Source of the DNA: Martelella sp. AD-3
Lineage (GTDB): Bacteria; Pseudomonadota; Alphaproteobacteria; Rhizobiales; Rhizobiaceae
DNA length: 64,000 bases
Assembly: GCF_001578105.1 (NCBI RefSeq)
Contig: NZ_CP014275.1
Coordinates: 3,224,001 to 3,288,000 of the forward strand
Reading direction: 5' to 3'
This document shows positions 39,089 through 48,168 of the stretch, piece after piece; position 1 is the first letter of the stretch; every line of letters begins with the position of its first letter. The notes below the pieces were generated by a model. It was not told the origin of the DNA. It was given only the letters and a program-made list of their open reading frames with translations, and ran no database searches. A program made the position numbers and the translations under genes.

Positions 39089-40009
39089 ATGCAGCTACAG
39101 GCCATCATCTATTTCAACGAACTTGTGCGCTCGCGCTCCATCCGTCAGGCCGCCGAGGCGCTCGGCGTCTCGCCCATGGCCGTCAGCCGCCAGCTCGAAA
39201 ATCTCGAGGCCTATTTCGATGCGCCGCTGGTGGAACGCGGCGCGCGCGGGATCGTGCTGACGGCGGCAGGCGCGCTTCTGGCCGAACGCACGCTCGGCGT
39301 CATCCGCGACCTTGAAAGCGCCCGGCAGGTGATCGACGACCTGCGCGACCTGAAGGCCGGCCATGTTTCGCTTCATGTCAACGGCGCGGTGATCAGCGCG
39401 ATCCTCGCCCCGGCGCTCGCGGAATTCTATGCATTCTACCCCGCGATCTCGATCGCGGTCACGGTCTCGTCCGCCGAGGCCGCGGTCCGCGCCGTTGCCG
39501 CCGGCGAGACCGATCTGGCGGTGACGATGTTTTCGCCGAAGGACGGCGAAACGGAGACGCTGATCGAACTGCCCGTTCTGCACCAACCGGTGATGGCGCC
39601 CGACCATCCGCTCGCCGCGGAGGCGACGGTTACGCTCGCGGCCATACGCGACCATGCCGTGGCCATGCCGGATCGCGCCTTCAGCATTCGCCGCGATTTT
39701 GACGCGCGCCAGCGCGCCGCCGGGCTTGAGCCGATGGCCGCGACCTTCGAGACCTCCTCGCTGGAACTGCAGAAGGAACTGGCGCGCAGCGGCGCCGCCG
39801 TTCTCATCCTGCCGGCCATGACGGTGGCGCGCGAAATCCGCGAAAAGGCGCTCATCGTCCGCCCCTTCGAGAAACGGGCCGAGATCTCCACGGACATCAG
39901 GCTGGTCCGCCCGGACGGTCCGACGCCGACTTTCGCGGCGAAACGCCTTGCGGACTTCCTGAGGACCTTCCTGCGCGCCCATGACAGACGCGTTCAGCCG
40001 GGGGACTAA
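39089..40009 (+). CDS. LysR family regulator next to the ABC transporter
   Basis: This 306-residue LysR protein has its helix-turn-helix at about residues 14-50 (SRSIRQAAEALGVSPMAVSRQLENLEAYFDAPLVER) and an effector-binding domain. ATG 39089 has AAGGA six bases upstream; an ATG nine codons earlier is less likely. It lies 120 bases before and in the same direction as the five-gene ABC transporter and is a candidate regulator of it. Confidence 0.88.
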   Translation: MQLQAIIYFNELVRSRSIRQAAEALGVSPMAVSRQLENLEAYFDAPLVERGARGIVLTAAGALLAERTLGVIRDLESARQVIDDLRDLKAGHVSLHVNGAVISAILAPALAEFYAFYPAISIAVTVSSAEAAVRAVAAGETDLAVTMFSPKDGETETLIELPVLHQPVMAPDHPLAAEATVTLAAIRDHAVAMPDRAFSIRRDFDARQRAAGLEPMAATFETSSLELQKELARSGAAVLILPAMTVAREIREKALIVRPFEKRAEISTDIRLVRPDGPTPTFAAKRLADFLRTFLRAHDRRVQPGD

Positions 40010-40129
40010 GGATGTCAGTGAAACGATTATCGTTACACATATGATGTTTTTCATGTTAACTGTTTACACTTCATTCCCGGGCGCGGTATAGACCCTCCCA
40101 GTTCGATCCACGGGAGAGGATTTTAGACC

Positions 40130-41629
40130 ATGAACAAACGTTTCGGCGCCCGCGCCCTACTTGCTGCCTCCGTCTTTACCGGCCTGATCGCCGGCGCGCC
40201 GGCCTTCGCCGAGGCGAAGACGGACCTCGTGCTCGCCATGAGCACCGAACCGACAGGACTCGACCCGACGGCCGCAGCCCCCGTCGCCATCGGCCAGGTC
40301 GTGTGGCAGAATGTCTTCGAGGGTCTGGTCGCCATCAACGAGGACGGCGGGATCGTGCCGCAGCTCGCAAGCGCTTGGACAGTCTCCGATGACGGCCTGA
40401 CCTACACATTCGACCTTCAGGACGGCGTCACCTTCCACAATGGCAAGGCCTTCGATGCCGAGACGGCTAAGTTTGCGATCGACCGCATCCTCGCCGAAGG
40501 CTCCGTCAATCCGCAAAAGGCGCTCTACAGCGCAATCGAGAGCGTGGAAACGCCTGACGCCGATACGCTCGTGCTGCATCTCTCCCGGCCCGCCTTCGAC
40601 CTTCTCTACTGGCTCGGCTTTCCCGCCGCCGTGATGGTAGAGCCGACGAGCGTCGAGACAAACGCCACCGACCCTGTCGGCACCGGCCCCTTCGCTTTCG
40701 CCGAATGGCGCAAGGGCAACGAGGTGAAGCTTTCCGCCTGGCCCGATTACTGGGGAGACAAGCCGGCGCTCGAGAACGTCACATTCCGCTTCATCGCCGA
40801 TCCGCAGGCCCAGGCCGCAGCCCTCAATTCCGGCGGCGTCGACGCCATTCCGGAGTTCACCGCGCCCGAACTCGTCAGCCAGTTCGAGACCAAGGACGCC
40901 TTCGAGGTCGTGCCCGGCACCACCGGCATGGAGGTCGTCGCCGGCATGAACAATGCCGAGCCGCCCTTCGATGACGTCCGCGTGCGCCGGGCGCTGATGA
41001 TGATGCTCGACAGGCAGGCGATCGTCGAGGCCGCCAATTCCGGCTTCGGCACGCCGATCGGCAGCCATTTCTCGCCATCGGATGCCGGCTATGAAGACCT
41101 GACCGGCGTTCTGCCCTACGACCCGGAGAAGGCAAAGGCGCTCCTGGCCGAGGCCGGCTACGGCGACGGGCTTTCCTTCACCATGAAGGTTCCGAACCGG
41201 ACCTATGCCGAGCGCGCGGCGGAAATCATGCAGGCCTATCTTGCGCAAAGCGGCGTGACGATGACGATCGAATCCTCCGAATTTCCGGCAACCTGGATCA
41301 AGGATGTGTTCAAGGATACGAACTACGACATGACCATTATCGGCCATGCCGAGCCGCTCGATATCGGCATCTATGCCCGCCACCCCTATTACTTCAACTA
41401 TGACAATCCCGCCTTCGACGCGACCATGACGGAGATCGCAAACGCGACGGATGAAGACGCCCGGCTTGAAGGCTATCGCAAGGCCCAGGAAATCCTGGCC
41501 GAGGACGTGCCCGCGCTGTTTCTCTATGCCTGGCCCAAGATCGGTATCTGGAAAGCCGGGCTGGAAGGCATGTGGAACAACGAGCCGGTGCCCTCCAACG
41601 ATGTGACGGACGCCCGCTGGAGCGAATAG
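40130..41629 (+). CDS. ABC transporter substrate-binding protein, family 5 (peptide/nickel type)
   Basis: This 499-residue periplasmic protein has a signal peptide (FGARALLAASVFTGLIAGAPAFA) and the DppA/OppA/NikA fold. MSTEPTGLDPTAAAPV and WQNVFEGLVAINEDGGIVPQLASAWTVSDDGLTYTF are typical. It supplies the permeases encoded next. Substrate may be a peptide, an opine-like compound, glutathione or a metal chelate; sequence alone does not decide. Preceded by GGGAGAGG. Confidence 0.9.
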   Translation: MNKRFGARALLAASVFTGLIAGAPAFAEAKTDLVLAMSTEPTGLDPTAAAPVAIGQVVWQNVFEGLVAINEDGGIVPQLASAWTVSDDGLTYTFDLQDGVTFHNGKAFDAETAKFAIDRILAEGSVNPQKALYSAIESVETPDADTLVLHLSRPAFDLLYWLGFPAAVMVEPTSVETNATDPVGTGPFAFAEWRKGNEVKLSAWPDYWGDKPALENVTFRFIADPQAQAAALNSGGVDAIPEFTAPELVSQFETKDAFEVVPGTTGMEVVAGMNNAEPPFDDVRVRRALMMMLDRQAIVEAANSGFGTPIGSHFSPSDAGYEDLTGVLPYDPEKAKALLAEAGYGDGLSFTMKVPNRTYAERAAEIMQAYLAQSGVTMTIESSEFPATWIKDVFKDTNYDMTIIGHAEPLDIGIYARHPYYFNYDNPAFDATMTEIANATDEDARLEGYRKAQEILAEDVPALFLYAWPKIGIWKAGLEGMWNNEPVPSNDVTDARWSE

Positions 41630-41631
41630 AC

Positions 41632-42612
41632 GTGGCGCAAGCCCCAGGCATGCATCAACGGGCAAGAGGCGCGCCGGCACGGCTGGCGCGCCGTTTCGGC
41701 TTTCTCGTGGCAAGCCTTGTCGGCGTCTCCTTCGTTATCTTCGCGGTGATGGCGGCCGTGCCGGGCGATCCGGCGGAGATCATGCTCGGCACATCCGCCG
41801 CACCCGACACGCTTGCAGCGCTTCGCCACCAGCTCGGCCTCGATCAACCGTTCCTCCTTCGCTATTTCGATTGGCTTTCAGGCGTTCTGACGGGCGATCT
41901 CGGCAATTCCTACACCTATTCCACACCAGTCGGCACGTTGATCGGCGAGCGGCTCGCCGTCACCCTGCCGCTTGCCGGGCTTGCCATTCTCCTCTCGCTC
42001 GCCGTCTCCGTGCCGCTCGGCGTGCTCGCCGCCGCCCGCCCCAATGGCCCGGTAGATCTCCTTGCCGCGCTCTTCGCCCAGATCGGCATTGCGGTGCCCA
42101 ATTTCTGGATCGGGCTGCTGCTGATCCTCGGCGTGGCGCTTACCTTCGGCTGGTTTCCGGCCGGCGGCTTTCCGGGTTGGGAGGCGGGCATTCTTCCGGC
42201 TCTCAACGCGCTGGCGCTGCCCGCGATCGCGCTCGCCATACCGCAGGCCGCAGTACTGACAAGGGTGACCCGGACCGCCGTGATCGAACTGACCGACGAG
42301 GATTTCGTGCGCACCGCCCGCGCCAAGGGCGGGACGCCCGCCTACGCGCTCTGGCGTCATGTGGTGCCGAACGCGCTGATCCCCGTCGTCACCATGCTCG
42401 GCCTGCAGATCTCGGTGCTGGTTGCCGGCACGGTGCTGGTGGAAAACGTCTTCGCCCTGCCGGGCATGGGCACGCTCGCCTATCAGGCGCTGGCCCAGCG
42501 CGACCTGATCGTGGTGCAGAATGTCGCTCTTTTCTTCGCGGCGATCGTCATGGGGCTGAACTTTGCCGTTGACGCGCTCTATGCCGTCATCGATCCGAGG
42601 TTGAGACGATGA
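41632..42612 (+). CDS. ABC transporter permease, DppB/NikB type
   Basis: This 326-residue inner-membrane protein has six predicted helices, a periplasmic loop after the first one, and a cytoplasmic EAA-like loop (EDFVRTARAKGGTPAYALWRHVVPNALIPV). A GTG at 41632 with GGAG nine bases upstream is preferred, two bases after the binding-protein stop; ATG 41650 is an alternative. Its stop overlaps the next start by four bases. Confidence 0.9.
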   Translation: MAQAPGMHQRARGAPARLARRFGFLVASLVGVSFVIFAVMAAVPGDPAEIMLGTSAAPDTLAALRHQLGLDQPFLLRYFDWLSGVLTGDLGNSYTYSTPVGTLIGERLAVTLPLAGLAILLSLAVSVPLGVLAAARPNGPVDLLAALFAQIGIAVPNFWIGLLLILGVALTFGWFPAGGFPGWEAGILPALNALALPAIALAIPQAAVLTRVTRTAVIELTDEDFVRTARAKGGTPAYALWRHVVPNALIPVVTMLGLQISVLVAGTVLVENVFALPGMGTLAYQALAQRDLIVVQNVALFFAAIVMGLNFAVDALYAVIDPRLRR

Positions 42613-43427
42613 GGCGGTTGCCGCTCTCCCTGCTCGTCGGAGGCGCGATAACCGCGCTCTTCGTGACGACGGCAATTCTCAGCCGCTTCTGGACGCCGGC
42701 CGATCCGACCATGATCAACATTCCGGCGCGGCTGAAGCCGCCAGGTCCTGGCGGTCTTCTCGGCGCCGATCACTTCGGCCGGGACGAGGCTTCGATGATC
42801 ATGGCGGGCGCCTGGACCTCGCTCAGCATCGCCTTTTCCGGGGTGCTGGTCGGCGGCGTTCTCGGCATCGCCCTTGGCACGGCAGCCGCTGCCATGCGCG
42901 GCCGTTTCGAGGCCGTGGTCATGCGGGTCAATGACGTGATCTTCGCCTTCCCGCCGGTGCTCTCGGCACTTCTTCTGGCAGCCGTCCTTGGCGGCGGACC
43001 AAAAACGACAATCACGGCCATCGCCCTCTTCATGGTGCCGGTCTTTGCCCGGGTCACGCGCGGAGCCGCCTTGCAGATTGCCGCCCGCGACTATATCCTC
43101 GCTGCCCGCATGGCCGGGAAATCCGGCCTGCGCATCACGCTCGAACATGTGCTTCCGAACATTGCGGCGCAGATCATCGTGCAGTTCGCCATCCAGACGG
43201 GGCTCGCGATCCTGACGGAAGCGGGACTTTCCTTTCTCGGCCTCGGCGTATCGCCGCCGACGCCCTCCTGGGGCCGGATGCTGGCGGAGGCCCAGACATA
43301 CCTGGCTGCCGCCCCGCATATGGCGCTAGCCCCGGGGCTTGCGATCTCGCTTGCCGTTCTCGGCCTCAATCTTCTGGGCGACGGGCTCGGCGAGATGGCC
43401 GACCCGCGCCGGAGGAATGGCCGATGA
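42609..43427 (+). CDS. ABC transporter permease, DppC/NikC type
   Basis: This 272-residue permease begins with one helix and then the conserved GPGGLLGADHFGRDEASMIMAG-type segment of DppC proteins. It contains the coupling loop RDYILAARMAGKSGLRITLEHVLPNI. It overlaps its neighbours by four bases at both ends (ATGA), so it is translationally coupled and acts as partner of the DppB-type permease. Confidence 0.91.
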   Translation: MRRLPLSLLVGGAITALFVTTAILSRFWTPADPTMINIPARLKPPGPGGLLGADHFGRDEASMIMAGAWTSLSIAFSGVLVGGVLGIALGTAAAAMRGRFEAVVMRVNDVIFAFPPVLSALLLAAVLGGGPKTTITAIALFMVPVFARVTRGAALQIAARDYILAARMAGKSGLRITLEHVLPNIAAQIIVQFAIQTGLAILTEAGLSFLGLGVSPPTPSWGRMLAEAQTYLAAAPHMALAPGLAISLAVLGLNLLGDGLGEMADPRRRNGR

Positions 43428-44227
43428 TGCTGGAGATCGAAAGGCTGAAGGTAGCGTTCAGGCCCCGTGAGGGCGAACGCGCTGTGCTTCACGGCATCGA
43501 CCTTTCGCTTGCACGCGGCGAGACGCTGGGCGTTGTCGGGGAAAGCGGCTCCGGCAAATCCATGCTGGCGCTGGCGACGATCGGACTACTGCCGCGCGGC
43601 GCTTCGGCCTCCGGGGCAATCCGCCTTTTCGGCGATGACCTTCTTTCGCTTTCCGAACGGCAGATGAGCGCGATCCGGGGCGAGAAGATCGGCATGATCT
43701 TCCAGGAGCCGATGACTGCGCTCAACCCGGCCATGACCGTCGGCAGCCAGATCGCCGAGGCCTTGCGCCTTCATCGCGAAATTTCCCGCGGAGGTGCGCG
43801 AAGCGAAGCGCTTCGCCTGATGGAGATGGTGCGGATCGCGAGAGCCCCGGACAGGACAAAGGCCTATCCGCACGAACTTTCCGGCGGAGAGCGCCAGCGC
43901 GTCGGCATCGCCATCGCGCTGGCGCTGAAGCCGGCGCTGCTCATCGCCGACGAGCCGACCACGGCGCTCGACGTCACCGTCCAGGCGGAGGTCCTAGACA
44001 TTCTCGATCAGCTGGTGCGCGAGCTCGGCATCGGCCTGATGCTGATCTCCCACGATTTCGGCGTCGTCGCGCGGATGGCGGACCGGGTGACGGTGATGCA
44101 GGCCGGACGCATGGTGGAAACAGGAACGGCGGAAGACATTATCTGCCGACCGGAGCATCCGTATACGAAGCGACTGCTGTCATCCCTGCCCCGGCGGGTG
44201 CGGGCCGGACTGGGAAGCGACCCATGA
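43424..44227 (+). CDS. ABC transporter ATPase, DppD/NikD type
   Basis: This 267-residue ATPase has Walker [10 protein letters not shown] near residue 39, signature [17 protein letters not shown] and Walker [20 protein letters not shown]. It ends soon after the nucleotide-binding domain, shorter than typical DppD proteins (about 320) and closer to NikD. It overlaps both neighbouring genes by four bases. Confidence 0.91.
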   Translation: MMLEIERLKVAFRPREGERAVLHGIDLSLARGETLGVVGESGSGKSMLALATIGLLPRGASASGAIRLFGDDLLSLSERQMSAIRGEKIGMIFQEPMTALNPAMTVGSQIAEALRLHREISRGGARSEALRLMEMVRIARAPDRTKAYPHELSGGERQRVGIAIALALKPALLIADEPTTALDVTVQAEVLDILDQLVRELGIGLMLISHDFGVVARMADRVTVMQAGRMVETGTAEDIICRPEHPYTKRLLSSLPRRVRAGLGSDP

Positions 44228-45006
44228 CTCCGCTTCTGCGCACTGAAAACCTTTGCCGCCGCTATGGTGCCGATGGCCCTGCCGCGCTCGAGAATGTCTC
44301 GATCAGCCTCCAGCCCGGCGAAATCCTCGGCATTGTCGGGGAAAGCGGCTCCGGCAAGTCCACCCTCGCCCGGCTCGTCATGGCGCTCGACCGGCCGACA
44401 TCGGGCACGGTACTCTTCGAGGACCGCCAGATCACCGCATTGTCCGAACGGCAATTGCGTCCTCTGCGCCGCGATTTCCAGATGGTGTTTCAGGACCCTT
44501 ATGGTTCGCTCGATCCGCGCCACACGGTCGACCGGATCATCGGCGAGCCGCTTGGCCTTGAGGAACCCCCCCCGCGCGGAGCAAAGCGACGGCAGAGGAT
44601 CGCCGCGCTTCTGGAAGAGGTCGGATTGAGCGCGGACGACCTCGACCGCTATCCCCATCAGTTTTCCGGCGGGCAGCGCCAGCGGATCGCCATTGCCAGG
44701 GCGCTGATCACCCGGCCGAAGCTGCTGGTGGCCGACGAGCCGACCTCTGCGCTCGACGTCACGGTGCAGGCCCAGATCCTGAAGCTGCTTTTGCGGATGC
44801 GGGCAGACCACGGCGTCTCGATCCTGCTGATCACCCATGACATCGGCGTTGTCGACGAGATCTGCGACCGGGTTGCGGTGATGCATGCGGGGCGGGTCGT
44901 CGAGGCCGGTCCCTTGCGGGACGTGCTGGACAACCCGCGCGAGGACTATACGCGCCGTCTCCTTGCCGCCGAGCCGACTCTTGCTCGGTTCAGGCCGTCG
45001 ACATGA
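44224..45006 (+). CDS. ABC transporter ATPase, DppF/NikE type
   Basis: This 260-residue ATPase has Walker [10 protein letters not shown], signature FSGGQRQRIAIARAL and Walker [20 protein letters not shown]. It is the last gene of the transporter, and a hairpin follows directly. Like its partner it lacks the long C-terminal extension of dipeptide ATPases. Confidence 0.91.
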   Translation: MTPLLRTENLCRRYGADGPAALENVSISLQPGEILGIVGESGSGKSTLARLVMALDRPTSGTVLFEDRQITALSERQLRPLRRDFQMVFQDPYGSLDPRHTVDRIIGEPLGLEEPPPRGAKRRQRIAALLEEVGLSADDLDRYPHQFSGGQRQRIAIARALITRPKLLVADEPTSALDVTVQAQILKLLLRMRADHGVSILLITHDIGVVDEICDRVAVMHAGRVVEAGPLRDVLDNPREDYTRRLLAAEPTLARFRPST

Positions 45007-45009
45007 AAA

Positions 45010-45035
45010 GCCCGGCCTGTTGGTCCAGGCCGGGC
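45010..45035 (+). terminator. Hairpin after the ABC transporter operon
   Basis: A perfect 10-bp GC stem (45010-45019 with 45026-45035, loop TTGGTC) begins three bases past the stop and is followed by CTTGTT, a weak T-rich stretch. It probably terminates the five-gene operon. Confidence 0.75.
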
Positions 45036-45075
45036 CTTGTTCGCGACGGCAAGGTCGCGGGAGAGAGATCTTGGC

Positions 45076-45169
45076 GCAACGGCCCGAAAATCGGAATCGA
45101 TTCTCGGAAAGCACTATGCGTAGCTAAAATAGGTCAGAGCGTTCTTTGTGCGTCCGAATGGGACGCACG
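45076..45169 (-). repeat. Intergenic repeat family B, copy 2 (inverted)
   Basis: On the minus strand this is a diverged copy of the element at 20223-20315, sharing the order of both hairpins and the connecting sequence (CGCTCT-ACCTATT, CTACGCAT-GTGCTTTCCGA). The first hairpin here reads GTGCGTCC...GGACGCAC: the A-T pair of copy 1 has become G-C. The second hairpin keeps pairing through a G-T pair. It lies between the ABC operon end and an SDR gene end. Confidence 0.82.
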
Positions 45170-45178
45170 GCGCTGTCG

Positions 45179-45943
45179 TCAGTCGGCCGTCATGCCGCCA
45201 TCGACGGGCAGGCGCACGCCGGTGACGAATTTGGCCTGATCACTGGCGAGATAGACGACGGCATCGGCGATCTCGTCAGGCTCGGCATAGCGCTGCAGCG
45301 GAATGCTGGCGGCGAACCCCTTCTTGGCCTCGCCGCCATGGCCGGGCGCAAACCCTTCCTCCAGCGAACGCATCATCCGCGTTTCGACCGGCGAGGGATG
45401 GATCGAATTGACCCTGATGCCATCGCGCGCGCCCTCAAGGGCAGCGGTGCGCATCAGTCCGACCAGCGCGTGTTTCGAGGTGATGTAGGCCGAGACATCC
45501 GGCGTGCCACCAAGGCCTGCCACCGAGGCCATGATCACCACATTGCCCTTGGTTTTCTTCAGTTCCGGCATGGCATATTTAAGGCCGAGAAAGATGCCGC
45601 GGACATTGACCGCCATCACCTTGTCGAACATCTCTGTCGGGTAATCGGTGATGGGCTTCACGACGCCCTCAATGCCGGCATTCGCGACAAGAATGTCGAG
45701 CTTGCCGAACTTTTCGACCGCGGCCGCGACATAAGCCTGCGTCTGCTCGGGATCGGTAACGTCCGCCACGGCATAGGCCGCCTTGTCATGGCCGAGTTCC
45801 GCAACCGCATCCTTCAGCGCATCCTCATCAAGGTCCACCAGCAGCACCTTGGCGCCTTCGACGGTCATGCGCTTGGCCGTGGCAATCCCGATCCCGCCGG
45901 CACCACCCGTGATAATGGCCACTTTGTCTTTGAGTTGAGCCAT
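45179..45943 (-). CDS. SDR family NAD(P)-dependent oxidoreductase
   Basis: This 254-residue classical short-chain dehydrogenase has the nucleotide motif TGGAGGIGIA at residues 13-22, NAGIEG, the catalytic Ser in VIMASVAGLGG, the catalytic tetrad YxxxK as YITSKHA, and a C-terminal FVTGVRLPVDGGMTAD. The substrate is unknown. It lies next to a LysR gene on the same strand, separated by repeat A, and is likely a separate unit. Confidence 0.9.
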   Translation of the reverse strand: MAQLKDKVAIITGGAGGIGIATAKRMTVEGAKVLLVDLDEDALKDAVAELGHDKAAYAVADVTDPEQTQAYVAAAVEKFGKLDILVANAGIEGVVKPITDYPTEMFDKVMAVNVRGIFLGLKYAMPELKKTKGNVVIMASVAGLGGTPDVSAYITSKHALVGLMRTAALEGARDGIRVNSIHPSPVETRMMRSLEEGFAPGHGGEAKKGFAASIPLQRYAEPDEIADAVVYLASDQAKFVTGVRLPVDGGMTAD

Positions 45944-46037
45944 TTCAACCTCCCATTATTGTCTCTCATGGATGTGGGAAGCGAGAGGTTCACAGACAAG
46001 AACCGTGACGCGATTGTAACCCGTTTTCAGACGAAGC

Positions 46038-46142
46038 CTGGAGCGGCTCCGTCTTTCATGGAAACGCGGAACCGCTCTATCTCTTTGTTTTGATGCATCT
46101 TCGCAGACGCCAGGTGTTTCCATCTGAATGCGAAACGCGCTA
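46038..46142 (+). repeat. Intergenic repeat family A, copy 2
   Basis: This 105-bp element aligns over its full length with 2407-2508 (GAGCGG-TCCGTCTTTC, ATGGAAACGCG, AACCGCTCTATC, TTTGTTTTGA, TTCGCAG, TGTTTCCATCTGA). Its second hairpin is degraded to outer TTCGCA/TGCGAA and inner CAGGTG/CATCTG pairs. The terminal CTA is the complement of the TAG stop of the LysR gene to the right, as in copy 1. Confidence 0.8.
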
Positions 46143-47033
46143 AATCCTCGTATGTGCGAAGATCTCGCCAATCCAGTCGAGAAAAACGCGAAGTCGCGGC
46201 GCCGTCTGGCGGTTTTGCGGATAAAGCGCCGAAAGGGGGGTCGGCGGCGGCGGAAACGCAGGCAGCACCTCGACCATCCGCCCGGCCTTGAGGTCTTCCT
46301 CGAAATGATAGCGGGGCGCCTGCACGAGGCCGAAACCGAGCCGGCCAAGTTCGAGCGCCGTGCCGGAATCATTCGCCGTCACCCTGCAATCGAGTTTCAC
46401 GAAGCGCGTCCGGCCGTTCTCCGAGAGCTCCAGCGGCATCACCTCGCCCGTGCGCGAGGACACGAAGCCGACCGCGCGATGACCGGGCAGGTCGTCGGGC
46501 GTTTCGGGCACGCCGTGGACAGCGAGATAGGCGGGACTGGCGCAGGTGGCCTCGTCGAGATGCCCGAGCCTTCGGACAATCAACCCGCTGTCTTCCAGTT
46601 CGCCGGCGCGGATAACGCAGTCAACCCCCTCGCGCACCAGGTCCACATAGCGATCCCCCTGGCCGAAATGCAGATCGAGACCCGGATAGCGTTTCAGGAA
46701 CGCCGAAAGGCGGGGCAGCAGGAAAGTCCGAGTCAGGTGCGGATGGGCGTCGATGCGCAGAAGCCCGATCGGGCCTTCCGCCCGGAACGCCGATTCCGCC
46801 GCCTCGACCTCGGCAAGGATCGAGAGCGCCCGCATGTAGAAGGCCTCACCCTCCAGCGTCAGCGTGACATGCCGCGTCGTGCGTTGCAGAAGCCTTGTAC
46901 CGAGATCGGCCTCAAGCGACTGGATGGCCGCCGTCGCCGTGGATCGCGAAAGGCCGAGGTCATTTGCGGCCGCCGAAAAGCTGCCGCGCTCGGCAATGCG
47001 GGTGAAGAGTTGCATGCGATCCAGTCTGTCCAT
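46140..47033 (-). CDS. LysR family regulator, divergent from an SDR-tautomerase pair
   Basis: This 297-residue regulator has its helix-turn-helix at residues 15-45 (GSFSAAANDLGLSRSTATAAIQSLEADLGTRLLQRTTRHV) and resembles the AaeR/DmlR-type subgroup. It is divergent from the SDR and tautomerase genes with only 101 bases between, the usual layout for a LysR protein and its target. Its TAG stop coincides with the end of repeat A. Confidence 0.9.
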   Translation of the reverse strand: MDRLDRMQLFTRIAERGSFSAAANDLGLSRSTATAAIQSLEADLGTRLLQRTTRHVTLTLEGEAFYMRALSILAEVEAAESAFRAEGPIGLLRIDAHPHLTRTFLLPRLSAFLKRYPGLDLHFGQGDRYVDLVREGVDCVIRAGELEDSGLIVRRLGHLDEATCASPAYLAVHGVPETPDDLPGHRAVGFVSSRTGEVMPLELSENGRTRFVKLDCRVTANDSGTALELGRLGFGLVQAPRYHFEEDLKAGRMVEVLPAFPPPPTPLSALYPQNRQTAPRLRVFLDWIGEIFAHTRI

Positions 47034-47134
47034 GATCCATTGTTCATCACAGCCGAATTATATTGTCAATTTTCTCCTGATTGTTTGCCGAAACTTCGCG
47101 TCTATCTTTTGCCCGAACAGAAAAGGAGACCCAC

Positions 47135-47863
47135 ATGACCAAGACAGCAATCGTGACCGGCGCATCGCGCGGCATCGGCGCGGAGATCGCAAGACGCCTG
47201 GCCGGGGGAGGCATCAACGTCATCGTCAACTACGCAAACAGCAAGGAGGCGGCCGAGACCGTCGTCGCCGGGATCACCGAGGCCGGCGGCAGGGCCATTG
47301 CCGTGCGGGCTGATCTCGCCGCCATCAACGGCATGACGACATTGTTCGATGCCGCCGAAAACCATTTCGGCAAAGCCGACATTCTCATCAACAATGGCGG
47401 CGTGCTGCTTCTGGCCCCGTTCAAGGATTTCGACGACGAGACCTTTGCCCGCGAGGTCGATATCAATTTCGGCGGCACGTTCCGGGGCATCCGCGCGGCA
47501 GCAAGCCGGCTGGCGGACGGAGGGCGGATCGTCAATTTCTCCACCAGCGTCGTCGGCACCAAACTGCCGTCCTATGGCGTCTACGCCGCGACCAAGGCCG
47601 CCGTGGAGACCATGACCCATATTGCCGCCAAGGAGCTCGCGGGGCGCGGAATCACGGTCAACGCCGTTGCCCCCGGCCCGGTCGCGACGGAACTGTTCCT
47701 TGATGGCAAGAGCGAGGAACTGATCGCCCGCCTGACCGGCATGATCCCGGCTGGACGCCTCGGCGAGCCAGCCGATATCGCCGATGTTGTCGCCTTTCTC
47801 GTCTCCGACGAGAGCCGCTACATCACAGGCCAGGTGATCCGCGTCAATGGCGGCATGGTTTGA
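47135..47863 (+). CDS. SDR family oxidoreductase (FabG-like)
   Basis: This 242-residue dehydrogenase has TGASRGIGAEIARRLAGGG at the N-terminus, INNGGVL, the catalytic serine in NFSTSVVGTKL, YAATKAA and a C-terminal YITGQVIRVNGGMV. ATG 47135 is supported by AAAAGGAGA. It resembles 3-oxoacyl reductase-like SDRs often found beside LysR regulators. The next gene, a tautomerase, starts 15 bases after it and is presumably co-expressed. Confidence 0.9.
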   Translation: MTKTAIVTGASRGIGAEIARRLAGGGINVIVNYANSKEAAETVVAGITEAGGRAIAVRADLAAINGMTTLFDAAENHFGKADILINNGGVLLLAPFKDFDDETFAREVDINFGGTFRGIRAAASRLADGGRIVNFSTSVVGTKLPSYGVYAATKAAVETMTHIAAKELAGRGITVNAVAPGPVATELFLDGKSEELIARLTGMIPAGRLGEPADIADVVAFLVSDESRYITGQVIRVNGGMV

Positions 47864-47878
47864 AGCAAGGAGAAACAA

Positions 47879-48091
47879 ATGCCATTTGTGAACATCAAAA
47901 CCCCGGAAGCGGCGCTGACCAACGCCCAGAAAGCAGAGATCGGCCATCGCGTCACCGACATGCTCGTGGAATATTTTACGGAAGCAGCGCGCGTACACAC
48001 GATGGTGCTGATTGAGGAGGTGAAGGACGGTGGCTATTACCGCGCCGACGAAACCTTTGTCATCCCCGAGGACTACAGACAGAAGGAATGA
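47879..48091 (+). CDS. 4-Oxalocrotonate tautomerase-like protein
   Basis: This 70-residue protein starts MPFVNIKTPE, leaving the N-terminal catalytic Pro1 after Met removal, as in tautomerase superfamily members. The rest (LTNAQKAEIGHRVTDMLVEYF, TMVLIEEVKDGGYYRAD) follows the beta-alpha-beta fold. It is encoded directly behind an SDR gene with AAGGAG upstream. The substrate is unknown. Confidence 0.88.
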   Translation: MPFVNIKTPEAALTNAQKAEIGHRVTDMLVEYFTEAARVHTMVLIEEVKDGGYYRADETFVIPEDYRQKE

Positions 48092-48105
48092 CGCCTGCGA
48101 AGAAG

Positions 48106-48141
48106 AAAAAGGCCCGGACGGTCCACCGTCCGGGCCTTTTT
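48106..48141. terminator. Bidirectional intrinsic terminator between the tautomerase gene and lysS
   Basis: A perfect 12-bp GC stem (48111-48122 with 48125-48136) is flanked by five A residues and five T residues that extend the pairing. It serves both the plus-strand SDR-tautomerase pair and the minus-strand gltX-lysS pair. Confidence 0.93.
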
Positions 48142-48168
48142 CTTCTTTGTACGCAGGGCGTTCCGCAG

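Noticed and set aside
40130..45006. Naming the ABC transporter a nickel importer (nikABCDE)
   Set aside because: ATPase size alone is not diagnostic. No NikR, hydrogenase or urease genes and no histidine-rich binding site were seen.
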